A stretch of 64,000 nt of DNA from Lumbricus terrestris (Eukaryota; Annelida; Clitellata; Crassiclitellata; Lumbricidae), in the NCBI GenBank assembly GCA_949752735.1, contig OX457041.1, forward strand, positions 27,794,900-27,858,899, given 5' to 3'. Shown one piece after another: positions 49,564 to 61,395 of the stretch. The translations under genes and the position numbers were made by a program. The stretch's first letter is position 1, and each line of letters begins with the position of its first letter. The notes under the pieces are model-generated. The model ran no database searches, was not told the origin of the DNA, and worked only from the letters and a program-made list of their open reading frames with translations.

Positions 49564-51060
49564 TATGAATTACATAAATTAGATATAGGCTATATAATAC
49601 ATTATTTTATATAACTCGATTTGAAATTATATGAGGGAAAGATTAATCACTTTTTTATGTGGTGTGTAGCCTATCACAAAACAAAATAATGTGATCATTG
49701 TTTGAGCGATGCGCATGATTTAATAAGTAGTGGAACATCTTTCAAATCATTGAGTCACGCTTTATTTCACTTTAGCGGCGCTTTTTCACACATTCATTTT
49801 TTCATTCATTCTTGTAACTCTCCAGCAGTCAGCGTTTAACCTAGACGTCCCTGGGGTGAAAGAAAGTTCCCTCAGGGAACGACATTTATTCCCTCTCGGG
49901 AAAGATCTTGAGCTGGTGTTAACATGGATATTATAGGTAATATTTTTCCGTCGGAAAAATTTATACGTACAATCCCCCACACGTAGTTAAATTGGACAGG
50001 TTTTGTTCACATGTAGTGATATGTTAAATCTGTACTTTTTTTTGGGGGGGGAGGAGAAATGTCATGAGATTTTAAAGTGTTGAACTTACTATCTTTCTCG
50101 GATGTTTTTGGTAAAAGACTAAAATTAGGTCGTCAGAAAAAATGACCGGTCAAAAGATGCCGTCAGTGTCTGCAGGCTGTCTGGTTCAGCGGTTGCGCCT
50201 GCCCATCAATCCTCCCAAAGCGGCCATTTTCCACGCTCCCCAAAAACCTGAATTCCCCTCCCACAACAAAAATGCAGGGGGATTAGATAAAACACTGCCC
50301 AGCAGGTGTGTGCATCATGTCCTTATACTGTATAACGGCTCTTTGATTTGTTGCTTTGGTAATCACCGTATAAAGAGCTTGTATTGAGACAATGACACTG
50401 AACAATTGTGCTCATGATGTAGCCTAAGCTTATACAAAATGTCCTTGGACATGCGGCAACCGCCTAAGAATAGACTGAGTCCGTATACTCTCCACCTGAC
50501 GATTATAATTATATGAGCGCTCAAAACAGTCGGCGGCCGTGTCACAAAATCTTCCTCTGGTAGGTGCATTAGGGAGGAGGAAGCATGTATTCGTGTTCAC
50601 TATAACCATGATATAACCATGAGTATACAGTACACTACGAATAAAGAAATATGTTCCGCGCACTATTATAAACCTATACAAGTGCGCCCACGAACACAAG
50701 CGACACCTCGACGACGTCATTGCTCCATGTATACATCTACTTTCGTCACCTAATCCCTGATTTCGATCGGGCTCAGAACATCAGCTGACCTGGAAGCCAA
50801 AGTCATTAACTTTGGTGCTGTGAAGCAAGTATGTATATGACCAAAGTCAGTCTTTGGAGTCTTGTCTTTCGCATCGGATTTGAAGAGGATAAAGCGCCAC
50901 ATGGGTCGCGCGGTAAGAACCGACATCAAGCAGTTTTGGACTGCAGTCAATCGGTCAATTTTATTTCGATATAATTATTATAGGTAATGAGAAGTTATGT
51001 CGTCTCGCTCGAAAATTTCAAAGAGATAACGGAGCAAAGTCTGAAGGACGTGATTATATT
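48836..51060. other. non-coding with microsatellites
   Basis: (TA)n at 49337-49370; (TA)n(TG)n at 49494-49562. The minus frame at 50750-50950 is open but unrecognised. No gene supported. Confidence 0.4.
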
Positions 51061-51078
51061 CATTTGTTTATTCATTCA

Positions 51079-51722
51079 TTATATGCATTTATATAGCACC
51101 TCTTCAAGGGGATACTCAGAGGCACCCCCAACCTCAGCGCGGCTAGACAAAAATGTCTTAAGATGAAAGAGGAAAGCCTGAGAGAGATTTTTACAAAGAG
51201 AGCGGAAGGTCAGAGGAAGATCATTCCAGGTTGAGGGTCCTACCACCGAGAAAGCACGGTTCTGCATAATGAAAGTAGGCTACGAGCAAAAGGGACTGAG
51301 AGCAGACTGCGTTCAGTCGAACGAAGAGAGCGAAAATGGTGAGAACTAAGAATAGGGCTATTGGGCTCACAAAAGTAGGCAGGAGCAAACCCTAGCATGC
51401 AGCGCCACAGACTAGAGTACGTAGACTCAATTCGTTGCTTGAGTGGGAGCCAGTGAAGAACGTCACACATATAGCTGGAGATGTGACTGAATTTTGGTAC
51501 ACGGCCAATAAGGTGCACTGCAGAGCGCAGGACGCGATCAAGACAACTCAGACGGGTAATTGGTAGGCCAGCATAGAGAGAGCAGCAGTAGTCAAGTCTT
51601 GTGGTAACAAAAGAATGGACGATGGTTGCAGCAGCAGTAGGAGTAAGCGAGCGAGCAACAGTGCCTAGTTGACGCAGTTGATAATAACATAATGATTTTG
51701 ATTGAGTGAATGCGAGGGGCAA
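51079..51722 (-). mobile_element. CR1/L2-like LINE, reverse transcriptase 3' fragment
   Basis: Minus-strand frame 51240-51722 reads the end of a non-LTR reverse transcriptase: CYYQLRQLGTVARSLTP, LDYCCSLYAGLP, LDRVLRSAVHLIGRVPKF and VLHWLPLKQRIE. It continues after a frameshift near 51250 as NRAFSVVGPSTWNDLPLTFR. The 5' end is truncated at about 51722. Not functional. Confidence 0.85.
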
Positions 51723-52371
51723 TTAGATTATTATTAGCTTATATATAGGGTCATAACCAATAATATTGAGTAACAATTGACATGGATTCAGGTAAGAAGC
51801 CACTGCGGTTCATTCTGCTGATCAAGGCTTCAAGTGGCGGTCACTCTTATCTCGGTCCTTTCTTTGTTGAAGTGCTTCATGACCGGACCCAGATCTGCTT
51901 CAGAGGCGGACCAATAATATTGTTATTCAACGGGGCTTACAGGATCTCACTTTGCTGGCGAAGCAAATGATGATTGTCTGGGTTGCAGCGAGAAACGGCT
52001 GCACATGTGTACAAAGTTTGAGCAATCTCATGCCATGTGCAAGAAATGCCACCAACTCCGTCATGCGTGGCCCCAGCAGCTGACACTGCAGCCGTCTTAA
52101 TAGGATTTGCCTCAAACCAAAACATCACCCTTTCCGACTCTCCCGTGATTTTGTTTCTCTGTATGTACAATCGGAATTCGCCACTGGAGGGAGACATGCT
52201 TCCTCTGCGACCTCGATCTGAATCCTTCATGCGCATGCGCCGTGTTTGGTCAAATGTCGTCACTTCCGGTATTTATGTGTCAGAATCTATACGATGAGCC
52301 ACACGCAGTTGAATAGTTGGACAGAACCTCGCTTAGATCTACGATCTGTGTTTTTGTGTGGAACAAACTGG
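51723..52371. other. non-coding; NRF-1-like site
   Basis: ATGCGCATGCGCC at 52229-52241 resembles an NRF-1 site. The minus frame at 51937-52263 is open with moderate GC but unrecognised. Confidence 0.35.
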
Positions 52372-52572
52372 CAGGGCTTTTTTTAACGTGCAGTTGTACA
52401 CAAAATGTGCAGTTCTAAATGGATTTGTGCAGTTATAGAAGCACTGCTGTGTGGTTAAAACCCATAAAAAATCATTGTCATCCGATTGGGAGTTATTTAC
52501 AATGGAGGATGGGACCGGAAAGAAGGGATTGTGCAGTTCTAGAAATTCCTTAAAAACAGCCATGCGAACTGG
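52364..52572. mobile_element. hAT MITE, copy A
   Basis: The element spans 52372-52564. Ends CAGGGCTTTTTTTAACGTGC and TTCCTTAAAAACAGCCATG are flanked by CAAACTGG and CGAACTGG (7 of 8). It is about 75-80% similar by eye to 57432-57635. The ends resemble those of the autonomous hAT at 39229. Confidence 0.85.
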
Positions 52573-53870
52573 AAAAGATTAAGTGAAGCGGAAGATAAGA
52601 CTGTGATGGATGAGAGGATTCAGAGGAAGACGATGAGTGCTATTAAACAAAACGGAGCATCGCCATAATCTTCTTCTTCTTCTTCTTCTTCGTCATCAAT
52701 GTCATCGTTATTGCCATCATCATCTTTATTTATGGTGCTTTTATTAGGTTAATTATAGCCTAATGACTCTTATTCTTTTGGACTTAGTGACATCATCTGA
52801 GTTGTTGTATCGTCATCGTCATCGTCATCATCGTTATTAATGTCGTCTCCATTCTCTTTATTGCTGTCGTCATCGTGACGTATGAAGACGAGATCAACTA
52901 ATCTCAGGACGTGGGCAATGTTGTCGGAAATGTTGACGAACTGTCTTGGTTATTATCGCCCACACTTTCACATTCGCATACCTATTTAAAAAATTCTTTT
53001 GTTGCCACTATCACCTTCTGCTAAGTTTTGATGCTATTTCTAGCCTCCAATTTTTAACACGCCTACTTACAACGTTATTGCCAACTTATTGGCCCTAATT
53101 TTGAGTGCCATAGGAAGCTTTACCCACCCTCTTTGCCGATGACCTTTTCTGTGGGCAGGGTATTGCGGTAAACACTCCGCTTCTTCAAGTGGGAGGGGCT
53201 TCGTCGCCCCCCCCTCCCCGTCTCCTCTGCCTACAGCCGCAGCCTTCGCTGATATCAGCCACAGTTTATTTCGCACGAGACATTCCACTGGATGGAATCG
53301 GGCAGAGTGAAGTGGAGGCGCTCGAGATATCAGAGCACACATTGATGCGAGTACATTCAACGATACAATAAACAAAGAGACGAGAGCTACTTCTGCTGCT
53401 GCTGATGATGATGATGATGCTGAGGAGGAGAGAAAATGTAAACAATGGATTGTGAGTGGATGATGGTCGACACTTTTATCGATTCTGCTGCAGATCCTTC
53501 GCAATTATTCATCTTCAATCATATTCAATTATTACTTTATTGGAGTGAATGAAGTGCGTGCATGACAAGTGATGGGCTATGAGTCCTCAAAAGTTAATGG
53601 GTTGAGTATCCGCCTATAAGTTGGGACGACACGTGAATAGGTTGGGTTCACGCGTATACCCTCTGAGACACGTATACCCTCTGAAAGCAAACTGAGTTGG
53701 ACAATGAAGCAAGTATTTAGCAGCTACTTAGACTGCATGTCGATTGCTGATAACATAGCATGTATATGTATTTTTTAAAGTCTGTATGTGTACAGTATAT
53801 ATGTAGACCTGTGTATGTATGTATGTATAAATATATGCATGCAGTTATGTATACATGCATGCCTGCATAA
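52573..53870. other. non-coding, nothing firm
   Basis: Short CTT, CAT and TGC triplet runs (52671-52692, 52811-52833, 53391-53420). The minus frame at 53067-53504 has no recognisable domain. Confidence 0.4.
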
Positions 53871-53897
53871 ATACATGCACATTGCATACATATACAA

Positions 53898-54422
53898 TTA
53901 TACATACATACATACATACATACATACATACATACATACATACATACATACATACATACATACATACAATATATATATATGTATACATACATACATACAT
54001 ACATACATACAATATATATATGTATACATACATACATACATACATACATACATACATACATACATACATACATACATACATACATACATACATACATACA
54101 TACATACATACATACATACATACATACATACATACATACATACATACATACATACATACATACATACATACATACATGCATACATACATACAATATATAT
54201 ATGTATACATACATACATACATACATACATACATACATACATACATACATACATACATACATACATACATACATACATACATACATGCATACATGCATAC
54301 ATACATACAATATATATATGTATACATACATACATACATACATACATACATACATACATACATACATACATACATACATACATACATACATACATACATA
54401 CATACATACATACATACATACA

Positions 54423-54456
<34 letters not shown>

Positions 54457-54495
54457 CATACATACATACATACATACATACATACATACATACAG
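53898..54495. repeat. CATA microsatellite with periodic interruptions
   Basis: About 600 bp of CATA broken at about 53967, 54010, 54190 and 54308 by the same block CAATATATATATGTATAC, several times preceded by a GCATACATACATA variant. This suggests segmental duplication within the array. Confidence 0.95.
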
Positions 54496-54779
54496 TGCAA
54501 CGCAGGTTCTTAATGTTATATATGTAATGTAAATCTTCGAGAATTTCTCAGCGCCCACAAAAGCCACGTAAGGGAGACCAGCTTATTCACCGACTCTACA
54601 TCAATCAAACGACCGATGGCCTAACATACATGCATACATACAGTCAACGTAGGCTTTTGAGTTGACTCCATATCAATCAAATGGCCTAAGCACAAACCCT
54701 GCTCCATCAGTATAGTGTACCGTGCACAATAAGCTTTAAAGGATTACTCTGATTACTTTCTCTTCGTCTTTTTTTGTTC

Positions 54780-55317
54780 TCCTAAGGTTGAATATATTAC
54801 AAGGGCAAGACTGGGAATGGCGAAGTGAGTGTTGTCAGGCATGAGCACCGTATGGAAAAACAGAGGCATCACCATACCAACCAAACTGCGAATGTTGAGG
54901 ACACTAATATGGCCAATAGCAGGAGAGGAGTCGTGGACATACAGGAAGAGCGAAGTGAGAAGAATAAAGGCTTTTGAAACGACATCATACAGAAGAAAAT
55001 TGAGAATACCTTGGACGGATAAGAGAAGGAATGAGGAGGTGCTGCGGGTCACATCATGAGGAAGGAAAACACTGAAAAAGGATATAATCACTGGAGAAAC
55101 GGAGGGAAAGAGGAGACGCGGAAGACCGCGTAGGATGTGGGTCGACGACGTGAAAGAGTGGACCGGGATGACGATGGAGCAGGCGATTCGAGCAACGCAG
55201 CAGAGATCTTCTTGGAGACAGATCGTCCTTTGTGCCACCAAAGTTCGGACTTACGAATAGGGCACCGACGACGACGACGACGACGACGACGATGATGACG
55301 ATGATGACGACGACGAA
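54780..55317 (+). mobile_element. RTE/BovB-like LINE 3' fragment with GAC tail
   Basis: Frames read the C terminus of an RTE-type protein: STVWKNRGITIPTKLRMLRT, RRIKAFETTSYRRKLRI, PWTDKRRNEEVL, and after a stop KRRRGRPRRMWVDDVKEWTG and MTMEQAIRATQQRSSWRQI. Stops and a frameshift show it is dead. It ends in (GAC)n/(GAT)n at 55262-55317, a typical RTE tail. Confidence 0.85.
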
Positions 55318-55359
55318 GGCTGAATGATAAATTCTTTCAATACCTAATTACCTTTCAAT

Positions 55360-55505
55360 TACCTGATTACATGATGTCTAATCATGTAATGATTAGACAT
55401 CATGTAATGTTTCACATGATTAGACATCATGCAATCATTACATGATTTTGAAATCATTGCATGATTAGACATCATGTGATCATTATATGATTAGACAACA
55501 TGTTA
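55360..55505. repeat. cluster of overlapping palindromes
   Basis: The motif TGATTAGACATCATG and its complement CATGATGTCTAATCA alternate several times with ATCATTACATGAT linkers, so several alternative hairpins are possible. Confidence 0.85.
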
Positions 55506-55624
55506 GAACTCAGACGAATGACGTGAATATCTCGGTGGTGAGCAAAATCAATTAATTTATAAATAGCATCATAAATCTCTACAGTGTTAGGATATATAGT
55601 TGGTAAATTCTGTTAAAATAGAAG

Positions 55625-55810
55625 CAAAGAGAAGACTAAAAAGGTCATCAGTCATTTTGTCAGCGAAAATGGTAGCCTACATGTATATAAGCTAATTATC
55701 ACGAGTTTTCAAAAAATGACTAAAAAAGGCCATCGGAAAAATTCGTGCATGAAAATGTCTTCGGCGATCGTCCTTCGGCTGCTCGATAGTCCCCCTTTCC
55801 GCCTATGGAC
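55625..55810. mobile_element. decayed GGCGGAGACC-family MITE
   Basis: Shares GACTAAAAAGGTCATCAG-type and TTTCCGCCTATGGAC segments with the MITEs at 37501 and 42863, but ends are blurred. Confidence 0.4.
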
Positions 55811-55944
55811 CTCATCCCGGAACCCCTACCAACAACATGCCGGGCCCTACTTTTGTTGATTGCCGACGTAACACGACATCGCACGATGATTCTTTCTCTG
55901 CCCATCTTACTTTAAACGTTGCAAAGCGATTATATATCAGCCTT

Positions 55945-56020
55945 GATTGTATTGTCTTGTATTGCATTGTATTGTATTGTATTGTATTGCATTGTATTGT
56001 ATTGCATTGCATTGTAGTCT
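55945..56020. repeat. ATTGT pentanucleotide microsatellite
   Basis: About 14 units of GTATT with GCATT variants. Confidence 0.95.
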
Positions 56021-56449
56021 ACACGTTGTGCTGCAATTTTTGCTCTCGTTGACGACTGCACAGAGCTGCCATCTAGGGAATAGCATTTTTTTTATGAAAC
56101 TCTCGGAAGTCAATAATAGATCTAATCATTATTATTGTAGGCCTACTTAGGCTCGTCGCAATTCATTTGAAGACAGTAGAACTAAGCAACCGTCTCATCG
56201 AGATTAACACAATTCTGAACGGAATGGATCAAATGGAGGGAATGGATTGACATAATTATTTTCAGATGTCAGAGATCAGCAGAAGCTTTATCGAATAAGA
56301 TATTTCTAATCACAGATAAACCCACCTTCAAGCAAACGTTTCTATAATGGGGGGCACGGTCTCAGTAGCAATTGCAGGTCTGCTAGTCCAATCTTCTTCT
56401 TCTTCTTTTTCTTTCCCTTCAGGCTAGAATTATTCCCTCTGGCAAGGGC

Positions 56450-56830
56450 GGATACAGAAATTTTGGAAGGGGGGCCAAAATTTAGGGTCTTGTTGGTGGG
56501 GCAGGGGAAAAATTGTCGTTGTGTCGCCAAAAAAACTGATGACTTTTTTTAGTCATCGACCAATTTTCCGGGAAAAAGATACCATTTCATACGCCGAAAA
56601 AACTGATGACTTTTTTTTTAGTCATCGACCAATTTTCGGGAAAAAGATACCATTTCATCCGCCGCTAAATCGACGGGAGGGGGCCACGTCCCGTACTATT
56701 TTGTAATAGGTGGGCCTGATGTCCTCTTTTTTCTCCCACTACATTTATTGAAACCAAATGGGGGGCCACGTCCCGTGCAATTTTTAAATGGGAGGCCATG
56801 GCCGGATTGGCCCCCTGGATCCGCCCCTGC
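56450..56830. mobile_element. GGCGGATCC-type MITE
   Basis: Inverted ends GGGCGGATACAGAAATTTTG and CCCCTGGATCCGCCC. Inside, two tandem copies of CTGATGACTTTTTTTAGTCA hairpin units and GGGGGCCACGTCCCGT segments. Related in style to the GGCGGAGACC family. Confidence 0.65.
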
Positions 56831-57431
56831 CCTCTGGCGAGGGTCAATCACTCGGATCCTTCTCCTCCACTTGTCTCTCTTTCCAGTGTCTTCTTTCTTC
56901 ATTTTGAGCAGCTTCAAATCTTGTATCATGTTCTCCCATCTTTCTTCTGTCTTCCCCGGCTGCCAGTCGACCATATAGATATAGGCTACCTCAGCTTGCA
57001 TGATTCTTTTGACACAGCCATCCTCCTCCGGACGGTTGATCACCGAACGATTGAGCAAGACCTCTATCAGAAATCGAAGTCTATAGAGATTTCTACAGCG
57101 CCCACAAAAGCGAAGTTAATAGAACCAGCTTATTATTCACAGGCGCTTGATCAAAACAAAATAGATGGGCAGAGGGTCAAGATCCGGAGAGTGAGGCAGG
57201 CAGACTTAGAACCAGGCCTGAATCAGTGCGATTCCTCTATGGACCATGAAATTATCATTTTGGTTGAGCGATGTGATTTAAGCGGAAATCATAATTATGA
57301 GCCTATTATTATTAGTCGTCTTAAGTCGAAAAGTGAACAACGTAGCTTGGGTAAGCAGCGAAAATTTACGACGTTTTAAAAGAAAACGTTTAGGCCTATA
57401 TAACAAGACGAAGCACACAGACAGTCGACTA
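56831..57431. other. non-coding, nothing recognised
   Basis: A plus frame of about 190 codons (56798-57379) spans a MITE end and unique DNA and has no domain; I regard it as chance. No repeat beyond TAGGCCTA at 57391. Confidence 0.4.
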
Positions 57432-57643
57432 CAGGGCTTTTTTAACGTGCAATTCTACACAAAATGTGCAGTTGTAAATGGGTTTGTGTAGTTGTAGACG
57501 CACTTCTGTGTATAGGCCTATGTAGTTAAAACTAGTGAAATGGAATTGTCCTCCAATTGAAAGTAATTTGCCATGGAAGATGGAAAGAGAAAGAAGAGGT
57601 TGTGCAGTTCTAAAAATTCCTTAAAAACAGCCCTGGTCGACTA
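57424..57643. mobile_element. hAT MITE, copy B, exact 8-bp TSD
   Basis: The element spans 57432-57635. Ends CAGGGCTTTTTTAACGTGCA and TCCTTAAAAACAGCCCTG, flanked on both sides by GTCGACTA. Confidence 0.92.
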
Positions 57644-57752
57644 GACAGAATGCATAGATGGATATGCCTTTATTTAGATTATGCCTCTTTAGATGATTGG
57701 TTACACGTATGGATAAATAGACACACAACTCACACACGCAGGCATAATCATA

Positions 57753-58907
57753 CAGGGTGGGCAATAAGAGATCTCCCCTAAGGTATTTTTTCAATGTCTT
57801 GGTAAGAAGTAAGCATTTCAAAATCAAATTTTACAGGCTTAAAGGCAATTCATATTTACGTACAAGAGCCAAATTTAGCTGAAATATTTAAAAAGGAACA
57901 AAGGTTATATCACTTTTGGTGAGTGCTGGGCACCCACTGTTTTTTGACGATTGGAACTATAATGCAACAAAAGTCACTTTTTTGTCAAATAAACTTGATA
58001 GTGCTTCACAAATTGTTCAATGTGTCCACCACCAGTGCCCAAACTTGTTATGTACATGTATCTCCTTGTGAAGTTCTTTATGACCTTGTTAATGTGTTTC
58101 AGAGGTACACATATCAACTCCAATGCGACCAATGACCATGAATTGTCTTATCGCCCTTGGTTTTGGTTGCAAATTGTGGTATTTCTCAAGCATAACTCTT
58201 CATACTTGATAATAGTCCATCGGACTCAAATCTGGAGATTGGGGGGGGGTTGGTTTTTCTTGAGGCCATTGGCTTTTCTCAATGAAACCAGAACAATTGA
58301 CGTTGAGTCGATCTCCTTTCATCAACGGCATATTTCTCGACTCTCAATTTAACTCACAATTTCTGCGCTCTCACTGTTTGTTAGAATAAGCGGTGATCAT
58401 AGCTTTATCTCTATAGGACCTTGCTCATGAAGTGCCTGAATACACATTGTTTGTCATTGACACCTCGTGCATTTTATTTATTTTTTGATATTTCAGTTTT
58501 CTTGCTTTAATAACAATTAACAAAAGTAGTAATCTGACAGATTCCTTATTTACCAACTTATCGTCAATCGTCTTCCTGCTAAGTGACTTCACAGTGACGT
58601 GCGGCTACGATGGTACCCTGTTTCTTTTTAAAATGATTATGATTATTAGACAATATCTAATCTATTTGACACCAATTATCTGAGATGAGACAAAATAAAA
58701 ATCGCTTTTTGTTACTTTTTGTTGGTTATGCTTTTGAATCGTCGCTAAAAGTGATATAACTTTGCTCAGTTTGAAATTTCTTTGGGAAATTTGGTTATTG
58801 CGCATAAATATAAATTGCATTTAAGACTCTAACATGTGATTTAGAAATTCTCAGTCCTGGTCAAGATATTTGCAATAAAAAGTTAGGAGTTTTTTTTGAC
58901 CACCTTG
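57753..58907 (-). mobile_element. Tc1/mariner-type element with decayed transposase
   Basis: Ends CAGGGTGGGCAATAAGAGA and TTTGACCACCTTG, each next to TA. On the minus strand, fragments of a DDE transposase remain around 58140-58330, including PQSPDLSPMDYY, the typical region of the second catalytic Asp, with stops around it. The terminal arms are related to 7996-8729 and to the MITE broken by the Polinton, so this may represent the fuller parent of that family. Confidence 0.75.
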
Positions 58908-59611
58908 TATCCGTAAATGTAGAAGATATAGGCCTATGTATCATATGATGACTTATATAATATAAATATATACACTATTATATAGCCTATATATAGTATA
59001 TAGGAGAAAACGCGCGCGCGAGGAAGGCCACCTGTATATTATAGGTATAGTGAGAGAGGACGATGAAGACATACAAGTATAGACAAGAGGATTAGCCTAC
59101 ACAGGTGAAGTGAGATGCGCGTGATCAGACATAATGAGAGACTAAGTCACCAGCACAAGATGTCTATCGCTGGCCTGTCTTTCTTTCTCTGATGTCGACG
59201 ACATCACTCAACCAATACGTATAGAAAAAGATGTTTTTTGCTCGTGTACAGACGCAATCAGGCGACCGCTTTACTCCGTTGAAAGCCATCGCTGGCATGC
59301 AGACACTGCAGCTAATCCAAAGCATTCAGTTTCTGTTCGGTAGCATGCTCACTGGGATTCGTGTCTCAACGTGGAATAGCACATGTTATTTCGCTCCAAT
59401 GACGCCCTTCATTCGCTCACTGGTCGATGTGAATATCAACGTCAGTGCGAATTGCGCGGTTGAAAAAATGTCGTCTTGTTGGATAACAGTTATAACGTGG
59501 TTACCTGCGTTGCACCTCTGCGAACATTGCTTCCGATCAGGCATTGAAAGCGAGACGATTCGTGAGAATTGTTGAGACAATTATAGTACTCACTTTACGG
59601 TTGAACTTCTT
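58908..59611. other. 5' flank of the GPCR gene
   Basis: AT-rich then mixed sequence with CGCGCGCG near 59012. The plus frame at 59231-59575 has no recognisable domain and is probably untranslated. Confidence 0.4.
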
Positions 59612-60655
59612 ATGTGTCGTTCGTATAGATGGGTGCGCAAACAACTTTGTTACGTTCACTTCAACGACCGGATCTGGATCTGGATTGTCCTAGCCATTGC
59701 GTCAGTTGGAGCAGTCGACATGGATCGAATCGTAGTGACAGTTGTGTCCATCATCATCTGCGTCTCGACTCTACTCACGAGCCTCACAATCATCCTACTT
59801 CGATTCAAGAGCTCCTCCGTCCTTCGCGATGACGTCGTCCTAAAGGTCATGGCCTCGATGTGCGTTTCCGGTCTCGGACTCGGCTTCCTGGTTCCGGCTG
59901 TTTCATTCGCAATGGCCCACTACGGCGTCGACGATTCCTGGCTCGTCATATGTCAGGGATTCGTCTTTGGTGCGTGCAGGATCAGCACCCTCTGGCAACT
60001 GGCGTTTCTCGCAGTCTTTAAATGCTGCGTCATCTGTCGACCGTTTCAGTACTTCCGGTTGTTCACGGAGCGAGTGGTCAACGCGATCATCGCCATCATC
60101 TGGATCGTCTCCGTCCTCATCGTACTCGGATCCTTCCTCGGTGGACTCGTCTGGAAGTTGGACCCCGAACTGTCACTTGCCTTCAACTCCAACTCAACGT
60201 CCTATCTGATCATCGGCTTCGAGTTGCATCTTGCGCTAACCAGTCTCATCGTCATCGCATCTTACTTTAAAATCTTTCTCGTTGTCCGCCAACATCTAAG
60301 ACAGATCTCGTCCTCCGTTGTTGCCAATTCTGAACCAGTCTCCATCTCTCCTGGATTTAATTTTCAGACGAACCAAACCGGAACCGGAAATGCTCAAGGG
60401 TCGACGAACTTTGCCGCCAGCGTCCGCTCAGCTAAGAACCTCTTCATCATCAGCTTATGCCATCTGTTTACCTACCTGCCAGGTGCTTTTGTTTCCGCCA
60501 AAATCGTGATGCCGACGTGGATGATGTTTGTTGGCAAGTGGCTGTACTTGGTGGGCCCTGCAGAAAACAGTTTGCTCTACATTGTCCTGCACAAGGCGGT
60601 CAGACGGGAACTGGTTAAGGTCTTACGGTTTCTCATAAATCGATGCAGACGCTAG
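59612..60655 (+). CDS. rhodopsin-like GPCR, single exon
   Basis: 347 codons. Seven hydrophobic segments are visible, including VTVVSIIICVSTLLTSLTII (1), MCVSGLGLGFLVPAVSF (2), ISTLWQLAFLAVF (3), IIAIIWIVSVLIVLG (4), ALTSLIVIASYFKIFLVV (5), LFIISLCHLFTYLPGAF (6) and WLYLVGPAENSLLYIVL (7). A basic helix-8 tail follows. The usual E/DRY after segment 3 reads KCCVICRPF, and NPxxY in segment 7 reads NSLLY, so it is a divergent class A receptor or an unassigned family. An N-glycosylation-like NSNST lies between segments 4 and 5. Start is uncertain: ATG 59612, or ATG 59720 just before segment 1, as the intervening hydrophobic stretch could be a signal sequence. AATAAA is at 60685. Confidence 0.75.
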   Translation: MCRSYRWVRKQLCYVHFNDRIWIWIVLAIASVGAVDMDRIVVTVVSIIICVSTLLTSLTIILLRFKSSSVLRDDVVLKVMASMCVSGLGLGFLVPAVSFAMAHYGVDDSWLVICQGFVFGACRISTLWQLAFLAVFKCCVICRPFQYFRLFTERVVNAIIAIIWIVSVLIVLGSFLGGLVWKLDPELSLAFNSNSTSYLIIGFELHLALTSLIVIASYFKIFLVVRQHLRQISSSVVANSEPVSISPGFNFQTNQTGTGNAQGSTNFAASVRSAKNLFIISLCHLFTYLPGAFVSAKIVMPTWMMFVGKWLYLVGPAENSLLYIVLHKAVRRELVKVLRFLINRCRR

Positions 60656-60684
60656 TAGTTTTTGCGGTCTTAACGTCACTGTGT

Positions 60685-60690
60685 AATAAA
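60685..60690 (+). terminator. poly(A) signal of the GPCR gene
   Basis: AATAAA about 30 bp after the stop codon at 60655, implying a very short 3' UTR. The copy of the GTGCCAGTCC interspersed repeat follows at 60705-60770. Confidence 0.5.
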
Positions 60691-61099
60691 AATGATCATC
60701 AGCGACGCCCGCCTTCTTTGTTCAGACTTGGGACTGGCACTGGCAGAGTGCAACCAGCGGCGGAATTCTTCAGACACTGAGCACTCAACTAGCCTATATA
60801 TGGAGACATCTGCGTCAGTGGCGGCGTCATCAGCTACATGTAGGCTATACAACTTATGCAGGTATACGCGTCAAGGGTCGTGGAAGTTATTCGGCAGCAG
60901 GTCTAAGAAATTAAATGTATAAGGAAAACATAGAAAATTACAAAGAAGTTTTTGCAGTTCATAAGACAGGTCATGAGTAGGCCTATATAAAGTATATAGG
61001 CAGGTCAAGAGTATACATATACAAAGTAGGCAGGTCAAGAGTAGGTAAAAGTGCATTTTAGCGTATTTAATTATTCGTCATTGCATTGGTTTCAGTGCT

Positions 61100-61395
61100 C
61101 ATCAGATACAAGTCGGATTGACGAAAAGAATCTTTGCAAAATGGAAGTCGGATTAATAAAAATAACTTTTACGGAAATAGAAATGGGATTTGTTAAAACA
61201 ATCCCGCCTAAATTGAAGCTGGAATGATGAAAAATAGTTTTTAATTAAATAAAAGTGATTTTAATGAAAAATAATTCCTGCCTAAACAGAAGCGGGATTG
61301 ATTAAAGTCATTAAACCAATTCTTGCCGCATTCTTGCCGAGGCGGAAGCTGGATGGATGAATAGTATTCTTACCAAACTAGAAGTGAAACTCAGA
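61100..61395. repeat. degenerate ~46-bp tandem repeat
   Basis: About six to seven units with the theme GAAGCGGGATTGATTAAA then AATTCTTGCC (for example near 61110, 61145, 61185, 61225, 61290, 61340). Highly diverged; no coding frame. Confidence 0.6.

Noticed and set aside
50750..50950. Minus-strand frame with MSVLTARPMWRFILFKSD
   Set aside because: No recognised family, codon bias not convincing, no clear exon boundaries.
51937..52263. Minus-strand 108-codon frame
   Set aside because: Open but no recognisable domain; likely part of an unidentified repeat or chance.
53717..54567. Five overlapping frames of 180-256 codons
   Set aside because: Translations of the CATA array.
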